A DNA stretch of 64,000 nucleotides from Microvirga arvi (GTDB lineage Bacteria; Pseudomonadota; Alphaproteobacteria; Rhizobiales; Beijerinckiaceae): the NCBI RefSeq assembly GCF_016892765.1, contig NZ_JAFEMD010000031.1, forward strand, positions 1-64,000. Reading direction: 5' to 3'. The notes below the pieces were generated by a model that did no database searches, had not been told where the DNA came from, and worked only from the letters and a program-made list of their open reading frames with translations. The stretch's first letter is position 1. Each line of letters begins with the position of its first letter. Positions 17,887-27,083 of this stretch are shown in pieces. The position numbers and the translations under genes were made by a program.

Positions 17887-18432
17887 TCAGCGAGGGCAGA
17901 CGTCCCAGAAGCCCTGGGTGCGCTGGGGATCAGTGTAGTACCAGCAGGAGCCGGGGCTTGGCGGCTGGCCGGCATAGGAGGCGGCAGCGGCCGCCGTCAC
18001 GAAGCCTAGCGCCGCTCCGGCAGCGACGGCCGCACCAGGGCGCCACCAATAGGAGGGTGGCCGGTACCAGCCGCCCGATGATATAGGGGGACGGTAGCCT
18101 GGACGGCCGACGACGTTGCCCGCAGGACCGCGTGCGACGGCCCCGCCGTACGGCCCACGCGCAACAACTCCGCCTTGGGGACCACGGGCCACCGCTCCGC
18201 GTGGCCCGCGCACCGCTGCCCCGCCCCGGGGACCGCGGGCGGCGGCTCTTGCATATTCAAGATCCCTTGTCTGGACAATCCGATCCACTGTGGACGATGC
18301 CTCGCTAGAAACTGCGGTCAACGCTGCGGGGCACACTGCGGCCTGAGTACAATAGGCTATCGCGAACAGAACCATGAGCGGTGCCCGTCTGAGCGATGTA
18401 AGCATGCACCATGCCGTGTGGTGGATCCGCAT
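17887..18432 (-). CDS. Secreted protein with RGP/G-rich repeats and a C-terminal CWY motif
   Basis: 181 residues from ATG 18432, which has GGGAGG seven bases upstream. A hydrophobic signal region (about residues 15-40) is followed by several imperfect repeats of the form (V/A)ARGPxGG, then a proline/tryptophan stretch (YRPPSYWWRPG), an alanine-rich hydrophobic segment and the cysteine-containing tail PGSCWYYTDPQRTQGFWDVC. The repeat tract is positively charged, suggesting surface or nucleic-acid/polymer contact (inference). Function unknown. Confidence 0.7.
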   Translation of the reverse strand: MRIHHTAWCMLTSLRRAPLMVLFAIAYCTQAAVCPAALTAVSSEASSTVDRIVQTRDLEYARAAARGPRGGAAVRGPRGAVARGPQGGVVARGPYGGAVARGPAGNVVGRPGYRPPISSGGWYRPPSYWWRPGAAVAAGAALGFVTAAAAASYAGQPPSPGSCWYYTDPQRTQGFWDVCPR

Positions 18433-18470
18433 GTGTGCCTCCCTTAACTTCACGATGGCGATCATTGCTA

Positions 18471-19508
18471 TCACCGGAGCGGAGGCGCGTAGAGCACGCC
18501 TCCCATGGTCCAGAGTTGATTCAGCCCGCGTGGGATACCGAGACGCGACGCGGTGCCGAGGTTCCGCTCATAGATCTCAGCGTAGTTGCCAGCCGCCCGG
18601 ATGGCGTGGAGCGCCCAAGCATCGTCGAGCCCCAACATCTTTCCGAACCCGCCTTCCACGCCCACGAAACGGCGCACGTCGGGTTTATGCGACGCCATTG
18701 CGTCGGTCGTGTTTTGAGAGGAAACGCCGAGTTCCTCCGCGTTGACGAGCGCGAAGTTCACCCACTTCACGATGGTGAACCAGGCAAAGTCGTCGGCACG
18801 CGTCACGGGCCCAAGCGGCTCCTTCGAGATGATGTCGGGGAGGATGACCGTATCAGCCGATTGTGGAAGCTTCAGGCGCTCGGCATAGAGGGCGGATTGA
18901 TCCCGCGTCAGAACGTTGCACTGTCCGGACTGGAACCCCTCAAGCGCGGCCGCGGCACTCGGCAAGGCGTGCTCCTCGAATGTCATGGAATTGGCAGCAA
19001 AGAAGTCGGCGACGTTGCGCTCGCTCGTCGTCCCCGCCTCGACGCAGATCTTGGCACGATCGAGTTCCAGGGCGGACGTGACGTTGAGGTTCCGCATGAC
19101 CATGAAGCCTTGACCGTCGTGGTAGGTCACGCCCGCAAAGGCAAGGCCGAGGCCGGCTTCCCGTTCCAGGGTCCAGGTCGAATTACGGGACAGGAGGTCG
19201 ATGCGGCCCGCGCGGAGAACCTCGAAACGCTCGCTGGCCGACAAAGGCACGAACGTCACCTTCGCAGGATCGTTGAAGATCGCGGCCGCCAGCGCGCGGC
19301 AGAAGTCCACGTCGAAGCCCGACCATGCGCCTTGCTCGTTTCTCTCGGAGAAGCCGTACAGGCCTTCGCTGACGCCGCATTGCACGGCGCCCCGCTGCTT
19401 CACCATCTCAAGCGTTCCTGCCGCGGCAGGCGTAGCAAAGACGAGCAGCAGGGCGGCCGAGATGCCCACCATGAGAGAGGTTACACAGGCCTTGGCGACA
19501 TTCCACAT
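18471..19508 (-). CDS. Amino-acid ABC transporter substrate-binding protein (AapJ-like), orphan
   Basis: 345 residues with a signal peptide ending near TPAAAG. The mature protein opens TLEMVKQRGAVQCGVSEGLY and includes GFDVDFCRALAAAIF and LLSRNSTWTLERE, typical of the general L-amino-acid binding proteins AapJ/BztA. These capture amino acids in the periplasm for an ABC permease. No permease or ATPase gene is adjacent, so it either feeds a transporter encoded elsewhere or acts as a receptor (inference). Confidence 0.88.
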   Translation of the reverse strand: MWNVAKACVTSLMVGISAALLLVFATPAAAGTLEMVKQRGAVQCGVSEGLYGFSERNEQGAWSGFDVDFCRALAAAIFNDPAKVTFVPLSASERFEVLRAGRIDLLSRNSTWTLEREAGLGLAFAGVTYHDGQGFMVMRNLNVTSALELDRAKICVEAGTTSERNVADFFAANSMTFEEHALPSAAAALEGFQSGQCNVLTRDQSALYAERLKLPQSADTVILPDIISKEPLGPVTRADDFAWFTIVKWVNFALVNAEELGVSSQNTTDAMASHKPDVRRFVGVEGGFGKMLGLDDAWALHAIRAAGNYAEIYERNLGTASRLGIPRGLNQLWTMGGVLYAPPLR

Positions 19509-19555
19509 GATGCGTGATCTCCGTAACGATAAGCGGATGAGGAATCCCGAATGGT

Positions 19556-20212
19556 TCAGAGGCTGGCGCCGTGGCGCACGACCACCTTAGTGCCGAGCGG
19601 CACGCGGGCGTAGAGGTCGATAATGTCGCCGTTGGCCAAGCGGAAACAGCCGGACGAGATCGCGTGTCCGATGGTCTCAGGCTGGTTTGTGCCGTGGATT
19701 CGAAAGACCGTCGAGCCGAGATAAAGAGCGCGGGAGCCCATGGGATTTCCCGGACCACCGGCCATAAAGCGCGGAAGGTATGGCTGCCGGGCGAGCATCT
19801 CGGGCGGCGGCCGCCAGTCCGGCCATTCGGACTTGCGGCTGACCCGCACGAGCCCGGACCACTGGAAGCCTTCGCGGCCAACCCCGATGCCGTAGCGCAG
19901 GGCGCGGTTGTTGCCTTGCACCAGATAAACAAAGCGTTCCGAAGTGTGGACGACCAGTGTTCCCAGCGGTTCGCTGGATCGGAAGAACACGACTTGGCGC
20001 GCATAAGGCCCGTCGCGGATCACGGCCTCTTCTGTCGAAATGCGGCCCGGTTCGTCGCCGACGTCGAGGGTTTCCTGTGCCGGAGATGGTGGACGCGTCT
20101 GGGCGGTTGAAGGAATAGGGAGGCAGGCCACAAGCGAGAAACCTACCAACGCAGCAAGTCCCGCCGGCAGTCTCGCCAGTCCAGATGCGGCCAACTCTGA
20201 TGTTGAGATCAT
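19556..20212 (-). CDS. L,D-transpeptidase (YkuD domain)
   Basis: 218 residues with an N-terminal signal sequence. The catalytic domain shows the FRIHGTNQP histidine segment and the nucleophilic cysteine in ISSGCFRLANGDIIDLY, the HxxN...SxGCxR pattern of the family. It would cross-link peptidoglycan stems or attach proteins to peptidoglycan in the periplasm. ATG 20212 has GGGAG six bases upstream. It follows the lipoprotein gene by 34 bp on the same strand, so they are probably co-transcribed. Confidence 0.9.
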   Translation of the reverse strand: MISTSELAASGLARLPAGLAALVGFSLVACLPIPSTAQTRPPSPAQETLDVGDEPGRISTEEAVIRDGPYARQVVFFRSSEPLGTLVVHTSERFVYLVQGNNRALRYGIGVGREGFQWSGLVRVSRKSEWPDWRPPPEMLARQPYLPRFMAGGPGNPMGSRALYLGSTVFRIHGTNQPETIGHAISSGCFRLANGDIIDLYARVPLGTKVVVRHGASL

Positions 20213-20246
20213 GACGGTCTCCCAGATGGATGGGTAGCTATGGTCG

Positions 20247-20810
20247 TCAGGCACGGCAGCGCACGTACACGAACGTGCCGTAGCGCCGGTTTGCATCCGG
20301 ATCGACGAAGCGCATGGTCATCAGGTCAGCGGTCGACGAGAGGATCTCACGGTCCTGCGGATCGCCTGGGGGCGCCTCGAAGCCAAGATATGTCCTGCCG
20401 GCGGCATCACCCTTGAGCCGCAGTTCGTAGCGCTTCGGATCATCGGCGACATGCATCATGATCCCGTCCGTCGGTCCTTTCGTGATGGCATAGGCCTGGC
20501 CGCACTGAGCTCTCGCCTCGCTCTCGGTGCGCCGTCGGTCCTTCTCGTCATGGAACGACGCCACACCCCACCGTCCGATCAGGCGCTCACGCGCAAAGTC
20601 CGTTGGAGCCTCGACACTGCTGGAGAGGGCCTCCTTGTCCGGCGTAAGGGTGCATCCGGCTACCATCAGTGCAAGGACCGCTGCGCCGGCGAGCTTGGAA
20701 TGGATGTTCGGAAGCCGTGGAGCAGGGCAGAGGGTCTTCGACGTGAACAAGACCCGCCGATCTCTCATTCTCCCGGCGCCGACTTCAGCGGCCCGCCCTT
20801 GAGTTGACAT
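20247..20810 (-). CDS. Hypothetical lipoprotein upstream of the L,D-transpeptidase
   Basis: 187 residues from ATG 20810. A hydrophobic run ends in a lipobox (LALMVAGC, lipidated Cys near residue 52), giving an unusually long N-region; a later in-frame ATG (20768) would shorten it. The mature part contains LIGRWGVASFHDE, a lipocalin-like 'W-G' opening, and the tail MRFVDPDANRRYGTFVYVRC. No named family recognised. Pairing with a transpeptidase suggests a role in the cell envelope. Confidence 0.65.
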   Translation of the reverse strand: MSTQGRAAEVGAGRMRDRRVLFTSKTLCPAPRLPNIHSKLAGAAVLALMVAGCTLTPDKEALSSSVEAPTDFARERLIGRWGVASFHDEKDRRRTESEARAQCGQAYAITKGPTDGIMMHVADDPKRYELRLKGDAAGRTYLGFEAPPGDPQDREILSSTADLMTMRFVDPDANRRYGTFVYVRCRA

Positions 20811-21520
20811 GTCCTGATCCCTGCATCCGTGCTTGAAGTTCATGTCGGTTAGGTGTTCCACGTTGGCGCTGCTTGAGGACGGGCGGAAGGCCCGGCTCGC
20901 GTCTTGCGCATGCGGAGGAGAACCCACTTCAGTGACGCTGCTTTCCCTTGTGGCGCCCTGCTTTTTTGGCGCGGTGCCGGGATGCTATATCCGTCTGTGC
21001 TGGCCTGCTTGACATTTCCGGACGCTTGCTTGGCAGTTCAGGACATCCTCGCCGCTCGTCCAAAACGTGTGTAGCGGATGGGAGGCGAACTCGGAGAGGG
21101 CAAGACCGATTCTGGAATTCGCCGGAACCGTGAATAACCTCTTATTAACTCATGTTACTATGACCTAGGTCAGGCCAATCGCCGAAAACCTGCGCGACAC
21201 AGAACGTCATAAGTGACGCGCCAGTAGCATCCATGCGCTGTTGGGGCCGGCGACCCTTGCCATGACCTGTGCGCAGGCGATGGAGTGTAGAGGGCGACCC
21301 TGCTTGCCACCATCGCTGTTGGATAGGGAACAGGGGCCAATCAGCATTTTTACCCAACCAAAACCTAGGGCTGACTCTGCGCAAGGTGGCAGGGGTGCTC
21401 ATTTGGCTTTCCTGTTAAGAATCCCGTAGTCTCCGGAAGGGCTCCAATAGGAGAGTCCCTGTAGCTGGGGTTTTGGACTATCATCATCGGATATGTCCCG
21501 GCCTTTTGAGTCGTCGACTG
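20811..21520. other. Intergenic region with a perfect 12-bp palindrome
   Basis: About 700 bases between divergent genes. The only structure noted is TGACCTAGGTCA at 21161-21172, a perfect palindrome that could be an operator. No further gene is supported. Confidence 0.4.
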
Positions 21521-23653
21521 ATGGTGAGTCATGGCTTCCATGGACGTGATCGGCTCGTCGCGCCCCGCGCCTTGGCCGCAAAGCTGTTTGCGACCCTCGT
21601 TCTGCTTGGCGCAACTGCCGTGCTGCTCACCGGGATGCTCGGTTATTTCCGCGCCCGCGAGGCTCTCGAAAAGGCTGTCTTCGACCAGCTCACGGCTGCC
21701 CGCGAGACCAAGGCGCGCCAAGTCGAAACCTACTTTCGCACGATACAGGCCGATTTACGCCTCCTTGCCACCTCCAAGATGGTAGTCGATGCCACGCGCG
21801 AGTTCCGGGTCGCAGTCGACCAGGTCGACCGGGCCGGTACGTCGCCCGAATTGCGCCAGAAGGTCAGCGACTGGTATGCCGAGAACTTCCTGCCTCTCAT
21901 GGCCCAGGTCTTGGGCAGGGAGCCAGCTCTGGCCGATTACCTGCCCGTCGGCGCCGCTCCCTATTATCTGCAATATCACTACATCGTTGCTAATCCGAAT
22001 CCTGCGGAGCGGCGCCAGCTTCTCGATGACGCCGGCGACGGAAGCGATTACAGCAGGCTGCATGCCACGTATCATCCGTTGATGCGTGCCGCAGCATCGA
22101 CTGTAGGCTTCTTTGACTTCATGGTTGGCGACCCCAGGACGGGTCGCCTGATCTACACTGTCACAAAGGAAGTGGATTTCACCACCTCCCTTCAGCTTGG
22201 CCCTTACCGCCGCTCAAACGTCGCCGCTATCGTCGCCCGCTGCGCGCTCCTCCCCGACCAGTCAGCAAACTGCCTGGAGGATTTCGCTCCTTACGCTCCT
22301 TCTGGCGGCGCACCCATCGCCTTCATGGGGGCACCGGTCATTGACCAAGGTGCCGTGATCGGTGTGCTGATCGCGCAATTGTCGAATGAGGAGATCGACA
22401 ACGTCGTCACTGGAGGCCGCCGTTGGCCGCAGGAAGGATTCGGCGATACGGGCGAGGCTTATCTCGTCGGGCCCGATTACCTGGTTCGCTCGGCCCCGCG
22501 GGCATTCTACGAAAACCTTGAGGGCTACTTTGCCGGCCTCAAAACCGTTGGCACCTCGGACGAGGAGATCGCCGCCATTCGACGATACGGAACACCTGTG
22601 CTGCATCAGCGCATCGACACCAAAGCAACCCGGGCGGCGCTCGCTGGTGTCGAGGGTACGGGCGAGATCATCGGCTACCGTGGTGTTCCGACGCTCGCCT
22701 CATGGGGCCCACTTGCGATTTCGGGCGTCAAGTGGGCACTCGTTGCCAAGATCGACAGTGCTGAGGCCTTCGCGCCGATCGACCGACTTCGCCGGGACCT
22801 CATGGTTGTGGGGGGACTGGCGCTGTTGGTCGTGGCTGCCACGGCTGCATGGCTTGCGCGGGCGCTACTTGGACCACTGCACGAACTCACTGACGGCGTG
22901 AAACGCTTCGCTGCGGGCGATTACAGGGCCAGCGTGCCGGTTCGCACGAGGGACGAAATCGGCCAGCTCTGCTTAGCCTTCAACAACATGGTCGAAGATT
23001 TGCGTCAAAAGAATATCGAGATTCAGAATAAGAATCGCGAGAATGAGGAACTGCTGCTCAATGTCCTGCCGGCGCCGATTGCCAACCGGCTGCGCAGTGG
23101 TGAGGAGAGGATTGCCGATGGCTTTGCGGAAGTCACTGTTGCCTTCGCGGACCTGGTCGGATTCACCGAATTAACGGCGGGCATGCCGCAAGATGTCGTG
23201 ACGATGCTCAACGGGCTTTTCACGCGGTTCGACGGTGCGGCCCACGATCTCGGTATCGAGAAGATCAAGACGGTGGGCGACGCCTACATGGCGGTGTGCG
23301 GCCTGCCGGTGCCTGTGGTCAACCACACCGAGCGGATGGTGCGCATGGCCATCCGCATGGTCCACATGACCCGCGAACACGCTATGGAACACAACGCTTC
23401 ATTGAAGCTCAGGGTGGGCATCAATACAGGTCCGGTCGTGGCCGGCGTCATTGGGAAGAGCAAGTACATATACGACTTATGGGGGGACACTGTTAACCTC
23501 GCGAGCCGGATGGAAGCGGGCGGCGTACCCGATTCGATCCAGGTTACCCGCCCTGTCTACGACCAACTTAAGGACTTGTTCGTCTTCGAGCCGCGTGGCG
23601 CGATCGACGTCAAAGGCAAAGGGAAGGTAGAGGCTTGGCTCCTGAGAATGTAA
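21521..23653 (+). CDS. Membrane-bound class III adenylate/guanylate cyclase with Cache-like sensor and HAMP
   Basis: About 710 residues. A transmembrane helix (LFATLVLLGATAVLLTGM) is followed by a roughly 370-residue extracytoplasmic region that looks like a double-Cache sensor, then a second helix (LALLVVAATAAWLARALL), a HAMP segment and a coiled linker. The cyclase domain has VTVAFADLVGFTELT with metal-binding aspartates, KIKTVGDAYMAVCGLP, LRVGINTGPVVAGVIG and WGDTVNLASRM. The start is uncertain: ATG 21521 has no strong ribosome site and an in-frame TTG at 21473 is possible. Signal unknown. Confidence 0.88.
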   Translation: MVSHGFHGRDRLVAPRALAAKLFATLVLLGATAVLLTGMLGYFRAREALEKAVFDQLTAARETKARQVETYFRTIQADLRLLATSKMVVDATREFRVAVDQVDRAGTSPELRQKVSDWYAENFLPLMAQVLGREPALADYLPVGAAPYYLQYHYIVANPNPAERRQLLDDAGDGSDYSRLHATYHPLMRAAASTVGFFDFMVGDPRTGRLIYTVTKEVDFTTSLQLGPYRRSNVAAIVARCALLPDQSANCLEDFAPYAPSGGAPIAFMGAPVIDQGAVIGVLIAQLSNEEIDNVVTGGRRWPQEGFGDTGEAYLVGPDYLVRSAPRAFYENLEGYFAGLKTVGTSDEEIAAIRRYGTPVLHQRIDTKATRAALAGVEGTGEIIGYRGVPTLASWGPLAISGVKWALVAKIDSAEAFAPIDRLRRDLMVVGGLALLVVAATAAWLARALLGPLHELTDGVKRFAAGDYRASVPVRTRDEIGQLCLAFNNMVEDLRQKNIEIQNKNRENEELLLNVLPAPIANRLRSGEERIADGFAEVTVAFADLVGFTELTAGMPQDVVTMLNGLFTRFDGAAHDLGIEKIKTVGDAYMAVCGLPVPVVNHTERMVRMAIRMVHMTREHAMEHNASLKLRVGINTGPVVAGVIGKSKYIYDLWGDTVNLASRMEAGGVPDSIQVTRPVYDQLKDLFVFEPRGAIDVKGKGKVEAWLLRM

Positions 23654-24170
23654 TCCATGGGCTCATCCGGCGGGCAAGGTACCACAGCGACGGGCAGCCG
23701 AGCTATCACGAGCCACGATGCAACTCATCCCGACCACCCATCAACCCCGGATAGACCAGTCGATGAAGTGGCACCCGATAGTCATCGAGTGGCGTTACAG
23801 CTTGTTCCGGCATAAGTAGCAGCTGGATCTGTATGCGGACTATGGCGAGCCGTAGCGGGGCTCACAACTCGAATTCCGGCACAATGACCGACGCAGCCAA
23901 CTTCTGCTGTTCGAGTTCATCTCCGTTGCGATGCGGTCGCTATTGCCTCGGCTAGATCGTGTCAGCCTCGGCTGGCAATGCTTCAAGCGGTGGCGAGGTC
24001 AAACAGCTCGATCCGCAGCAATCAACACTGAGCAAGGCTCGTTGCGATGACCGCAATGTACACTGCATCGATGAGAAAACGCCACGCCTTAGAAATCGTG
24101 CTAGACGTACAGACAGCCTTCCCACGTATCTTGTGAGCTTGTTGACCTGAAGGTGTCGATCGGATTGCTA
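23654..24170. other. Intergenic, possibly degraded sequence
   Basis: About 520 bases upstream of the second tRNA-Lys half. Frames are broken by stops and none resembles a known protein. Given its place next to an attachment-like site, degraded mobile DNA is possible, but I cannot support a specific call. Confidence 0.35.
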
Positions 24171-24234
24171 GGAATGTGCCGACACCTAACTTTTAATCAG
24201 AGAGTCTTGGGTTCGAGCCCAAGCGCGCTCACCA
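24171..24234 (+). repeat. 3' half of a tRNA-Lys(UUU) gene, likely att site, copy 2
   Basis: Anticodon loop CTTTTAA, T-arm region CTTGGG-TTCGAG-CCCAAG, acceptor strand CGCGCTC-A-CCA. As in copy 1 there is no 5' acceptor strand or D-arm. It is 54/64 identical to 14256-14319 and in the same orientation, 9.9 kb away. The T-arm differs by changes that keep a hairpin, so the copies have diverged. A weak hairpin follows at once, as after copy 1. Confidence 0.68.
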
Positions 24235-24939
24235 CTTCAAATCCTTCACCGGCAAGGGTTTTGGGAGTTTATTGCAGTTTCGGTCTCTCCGCAATTTGGC
24301 TCGGGTAAGGCTAAGGGTGATCACATACGAACTTCGAGCAACCTTCGATAGCCTTCGACTCAGGTTGTGCTGTGCAGCGAAACGTCTGCAATGCGGCCCG
24401 GATCCGACCTTTACGCCGCTTTGCGTCAGGGCTACTGTCGCCCCTGAGTTGACGTGTAACCTCTCTGCACAACCAGATCGGCATCAGCCGACAGATCCCT
24501 AAAATCTAGGTCAATCGTTCATCAGCGGTCGATTTCTTGTAGCATCAGGTTTTGTGAGAATGTGTACAAGGCCAGCGATTTTACACGGCTTCGATGATGC
24601 AATACCGCGCCGATGTTGCTTTACATAGGGCTTGTTACGGAACCGCGGGCTGAGACCCACCTGACATCTTCTCTGTGAAGGACCGTTCTCTGAAGATCCA
24701 GAAAAATGAAGCGTGGCCACGTTCTCGCCCGATTCAACCGCCACAACCCTGTCCGTAGAGTTTCGAAGTACGGACTTCAATCTCTGAATTGCTGAATTCT
24801 ATCTAACGTATTCCTGAAAAAAATCAGCACTATCTTCTTAGTACAGCAGGCATTCTCCTGCCTGTGTATCCCGCCGCATTACCCATCCTGATCTTCAAGC
24901 CTCGGCTCACGAGGCTCACTCATCTATGGGACTCATCAT
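24235..24939. other. Intergenic, no gene seen
   Basis: About 700 bases between the tRNA-Lys half and the alginate lyase. Short frames only. Local AT-rich patches occur near 24780-24840, ahead of the lyase, where its promoter may lie. Confidence 0.4.
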
Positions 24940-26244
24940 ATGCCTTTGAATGCTTCCGCCGCGCCCAGCGGCAACTTCAACTTGTCCAATTGGAAGATCA
25001 CCCTCCCAGTCGACCAGGGCGGTAGTCTCAGCGGTACTGCTGTCGAGGTGCAAAACCTCAGCGGCTACAAGAACTCGAAGTACTTCTACACCGGTTCCGA
25101 CGGAGCGATGGTTTTCTACGCTCCCGTCGATGGAGCAACCACGAGCGGCTCCTCCTACGCTCGGTCTGAGCTGCGCGAGATGACTGGCTCCGAGAAGGCG
25201 GCCTGGAACCTGTCCAAAGGCGGGTTCATGAGTGCCACCCTTGAGGTTGATGCCGCTCCGAACCGCGACGGCGTTGGCGGCAAGCTCGTCGTCGGCCAGA
25301 TCCATGGCCAGAACGACGAGCTGGTACGTCTCTATTGGGAAAACGGCACGGTCTACTTCGTCAACGATCAGGCGGGCTCAAGCAACTCCGAGACGAAGTT
25401 CACGCTCAAGGATAGTAGTGGGGCCACGCCGAACGTCTCACTGAATGAGAAGTTCTCCTACACGATCAACGCCAAGGGCTCGACCCTTGAGGTTGATGTC
25501 TACGCTGACGGCAAGGTCTACGAGTCCAGCACCAAGATCAACTCCGTCTGGCAGAGCGACTCATTCTACTTCAAGGCAGGGGCCTATCTTGGTGCGAATG
25601 AAACCAATGGTTCCGGGGCTGGCCAAGCTTCGTTTTATGCCCTGGACGTCAACCATGATGGCACGGTGACGACACCCCCGACTTCTTCTGATCCGTCGCC
25701 GAAGCCGATCCCAGACGAGCCGGTTCCAGACCCGTCGGAAGAGTCCACCCTGGTCCCAACACCGCAGCCTGATCCAATCTCGTCCGAACTGCCAATAACT
25801 ACGAAGACCATCACCGGCGATAGCGATGGCAACCGCCTGAGGGGCACGTCCGGCAGTGACCTGATCGACGGCAAGGGTGGCGACGACACGATCTGGGCCA
25901 AGAACGGCAGCGATATTCTGAGCGGCAGTTTGGGCGAGGATGCTTTTGTCTTTGACACCAAGCCCGGCAGCAGCAACGTCGATACCATTCTGGACTTCAG
26001 TCCTGAGGATGACACGATCCGCCTCAACGACTCGGTGTTCACGGTGCTGGAAAAGGGCACACTCCCGACCGGCAGCTTCGTGATCGGCGATGAGGCCAAG
26101 GACTCCGACGACTACATCATCTACAACGACGAGACAGGTGCTCTGTCTTATGATGCCGACGGAAAAGGCGCAGCCGCCGCGGTACAGTTTGGCGCGATCG
26201 ACAACCTGGCGAAGCTCGCTGCAAGCCACTTCATTGTGATCTAG
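24940..26244 (+). CDS. Polysaccharide lyase family 7 (alginate lyase) with C-terminal RTX calcium-binding region
   Basis: 434 residues. The N-terminal 230 form a PL7 jelly-roll: NLSNWKITLPVD, the catalytic-face RSELREM, QIHGQ and YFKAGAYLG. The expected enzyme cleaves alginate by beta-elimination. A proline-rich linker (about 245-290) leads to nonapeptide-like repeats (GTSGSDLIDGKGGDDTIWAK) and an M10-type C-terminal module ending in hydrophobic HFIVI. No Sec signal peptide is present, which with the RTX end implies type I secretion; no secretion genes are nearby. A perfect terminator hairpin follows. Confidence 0.88.
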   Translation: MPLNASAAPSGNFNLSNWKITLPVDQGGSLSGTAVEVQNLSGYKNSKYFYTGSDGAMVFYAPVDGATTSGSSYARSELREMTGSEKAAWNLSKGGFMSATLEVDAAPNRDGVGGKLVVGQIHGQNDELVRLYWENGTVYFVNDQAGSSNSETKFTLKDSSGATPNVSLNEKFSYTINAKGSTLEVDVYADGKVYESSTKINSVWQSDSFYFKAGAYLGANETNGSGAGQASFYALDVNHDGTVTTPPTSSDPSPKPIPDEPVPDPSEESTLVPTPQPDPISSELPITTKTITGDSDGNRLRGTSGSDLIDGKGGDDTIWAKNGSDILSGSLGEDAFVFDTKPGSSNVDTILDFSPEDDTIRLNDSVFTVLEKGTLPTGSFVIGDEAKDSDDYIIYNDETGALSYDADGKGAAAAVQFGAIDNLAKLAASHFIVI

Positions 26245-26262
26245 CACGAGCATGCACCGCAA

Positions 26263-26288
26263 GTGGCCTCAGTTCACGCTGAGGCCAC
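26263..26288 (+). terminator. Rho-independent-like hairpin after the alginate lyase
   Basis: GTGGCCTCAG (26263-26272) and CTGAGGCCAC (26279-26288) pair perfectly over a six-base loop, 19 bases after the lyase stop. The downstream tract is pyrimidine-rich (CTCTCCTT), not a pure T run. Confidence 0.7.
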
Positions 26289-26390
26289 CTCTCCTTAGGC
26301 GGAGTGTTCGCCCAAAGTAGACCGATCAGAATGCTGGGATCGATTGTCTTGCCTGTCAGCCGGCTCCACTCGATCCCCATTTCATTCGAC

Positions 26391-26486
26391 ATGCTTGAGA
26401 AAAAACCTAACATTCGCGCGCTCATTCTCGTTATCGAGGACGATGCTTTTGTCCGCATGATGCTGGTGGACGTGCTGGATAATGCA
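26391..26486 (+). pseudogene. N-terminal fragment of a response-regulator receiver domain
   Basis: About 32 codons read MLEKKPNIRALILVIEDDAF and continue VRMMLVDVLDNA, the first strand, acidic pocket and first helix of a CheY-like receiver. The similarity then stops and the phosphoacceptor aspartate is absent. It is a truncated remnant, so the junction near 26486 marks a deletion or rearrangement. Confidence 0.6.
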
Positions 26487-26671
26487 TGTGCGGCACCGTC
26501 CTTACCTTCACCTCTGGGATGGGAAGGAAGAAGCTGTCGCACTCCTGTGAGACCTTGAGGTAACGGATCGGAACGCGATGCTGTCCTTGCCGTGGGGAAG
26601 AGCCCTCCCGTCGCCACGATCGCATAGTCGCGGCGGTCCTTGGTGCCGAACACGACGTTCCGGACTTTCGA

Positions 26672-26968
26672 TCATGCTTGGTCTTCGCCCGGACTGCGCC
26701 GGCAGACACCCCGGGTGTGCTTCTCGATCGCCGCTAACGCGGCATCAAGGGATGCGAAGGGTCCACGCTCAATGCCGGCCATGGTCTCCAGGGCATGGCC
26801 GGCCGGGTGAACTGTGAACTGCTGCGCGGATGCTTCGGTGATACGGCCCATCGGACGGCCGAGCAGGTCCGTCAGGTTCCATGTCCTGCCTTCGTCGATT
26901 GGTGTCACGATCACATCCAAGTATGCCTCCCGTGCCCGTACTGCACATGGATCTAAATGGGTCGTCAT
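26672..26968 (-). CDS. Small hypothetical protein, 98 residues
   Basis: Begins MTTHLDPCAVRAREAYLDVI with AGGTG seven bases before ATG 26968. The middle contains LTDLLGRPMGRITEA and the end GPFASLDAALAAIEKHTRG. No signal peptide or membrane segment. It resembles small hypothetical proteins often seen in this group, but I cannot name a family. Confidence 0.6.
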   Translation of the reverse strand: MTTHLDPCAVRAREAYLDVIVTPIDEGRTWNLTDLLGRPMGRITEASAQQFTVHPAGHALETMAGIERGPFASLDAALAAIEKHTRGVCRRSPGEDQA

Positions 26969-27083
26969 TCTCACACCTAATTCTCGCAGACGCAGCGTGT
27001 TGCCGCGCATTTCCAGCCTGCGGGGATAGGATGGCCTGGCTGCCCGATAGTGCGAAGGTTACCCTATGAGGTGTCTTCTCCAA

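Noticed and set aside
18411..19517. A 368-residue plus-strand frame over the amino-acid binding protein
   Set aside because: It is the antisense of a clear AapJ-like gene and has no family match or ribosome site.
23654..24170. A possible IS or transposon remnant
   Set aside because: No terminal repeats or transposase motifs could be identified.
26490..26670. A minus-strand frame that continues past the receiver-domain fragment
   Set aside because: Short, no family recognised and no ribosome site; not reported as a gene.
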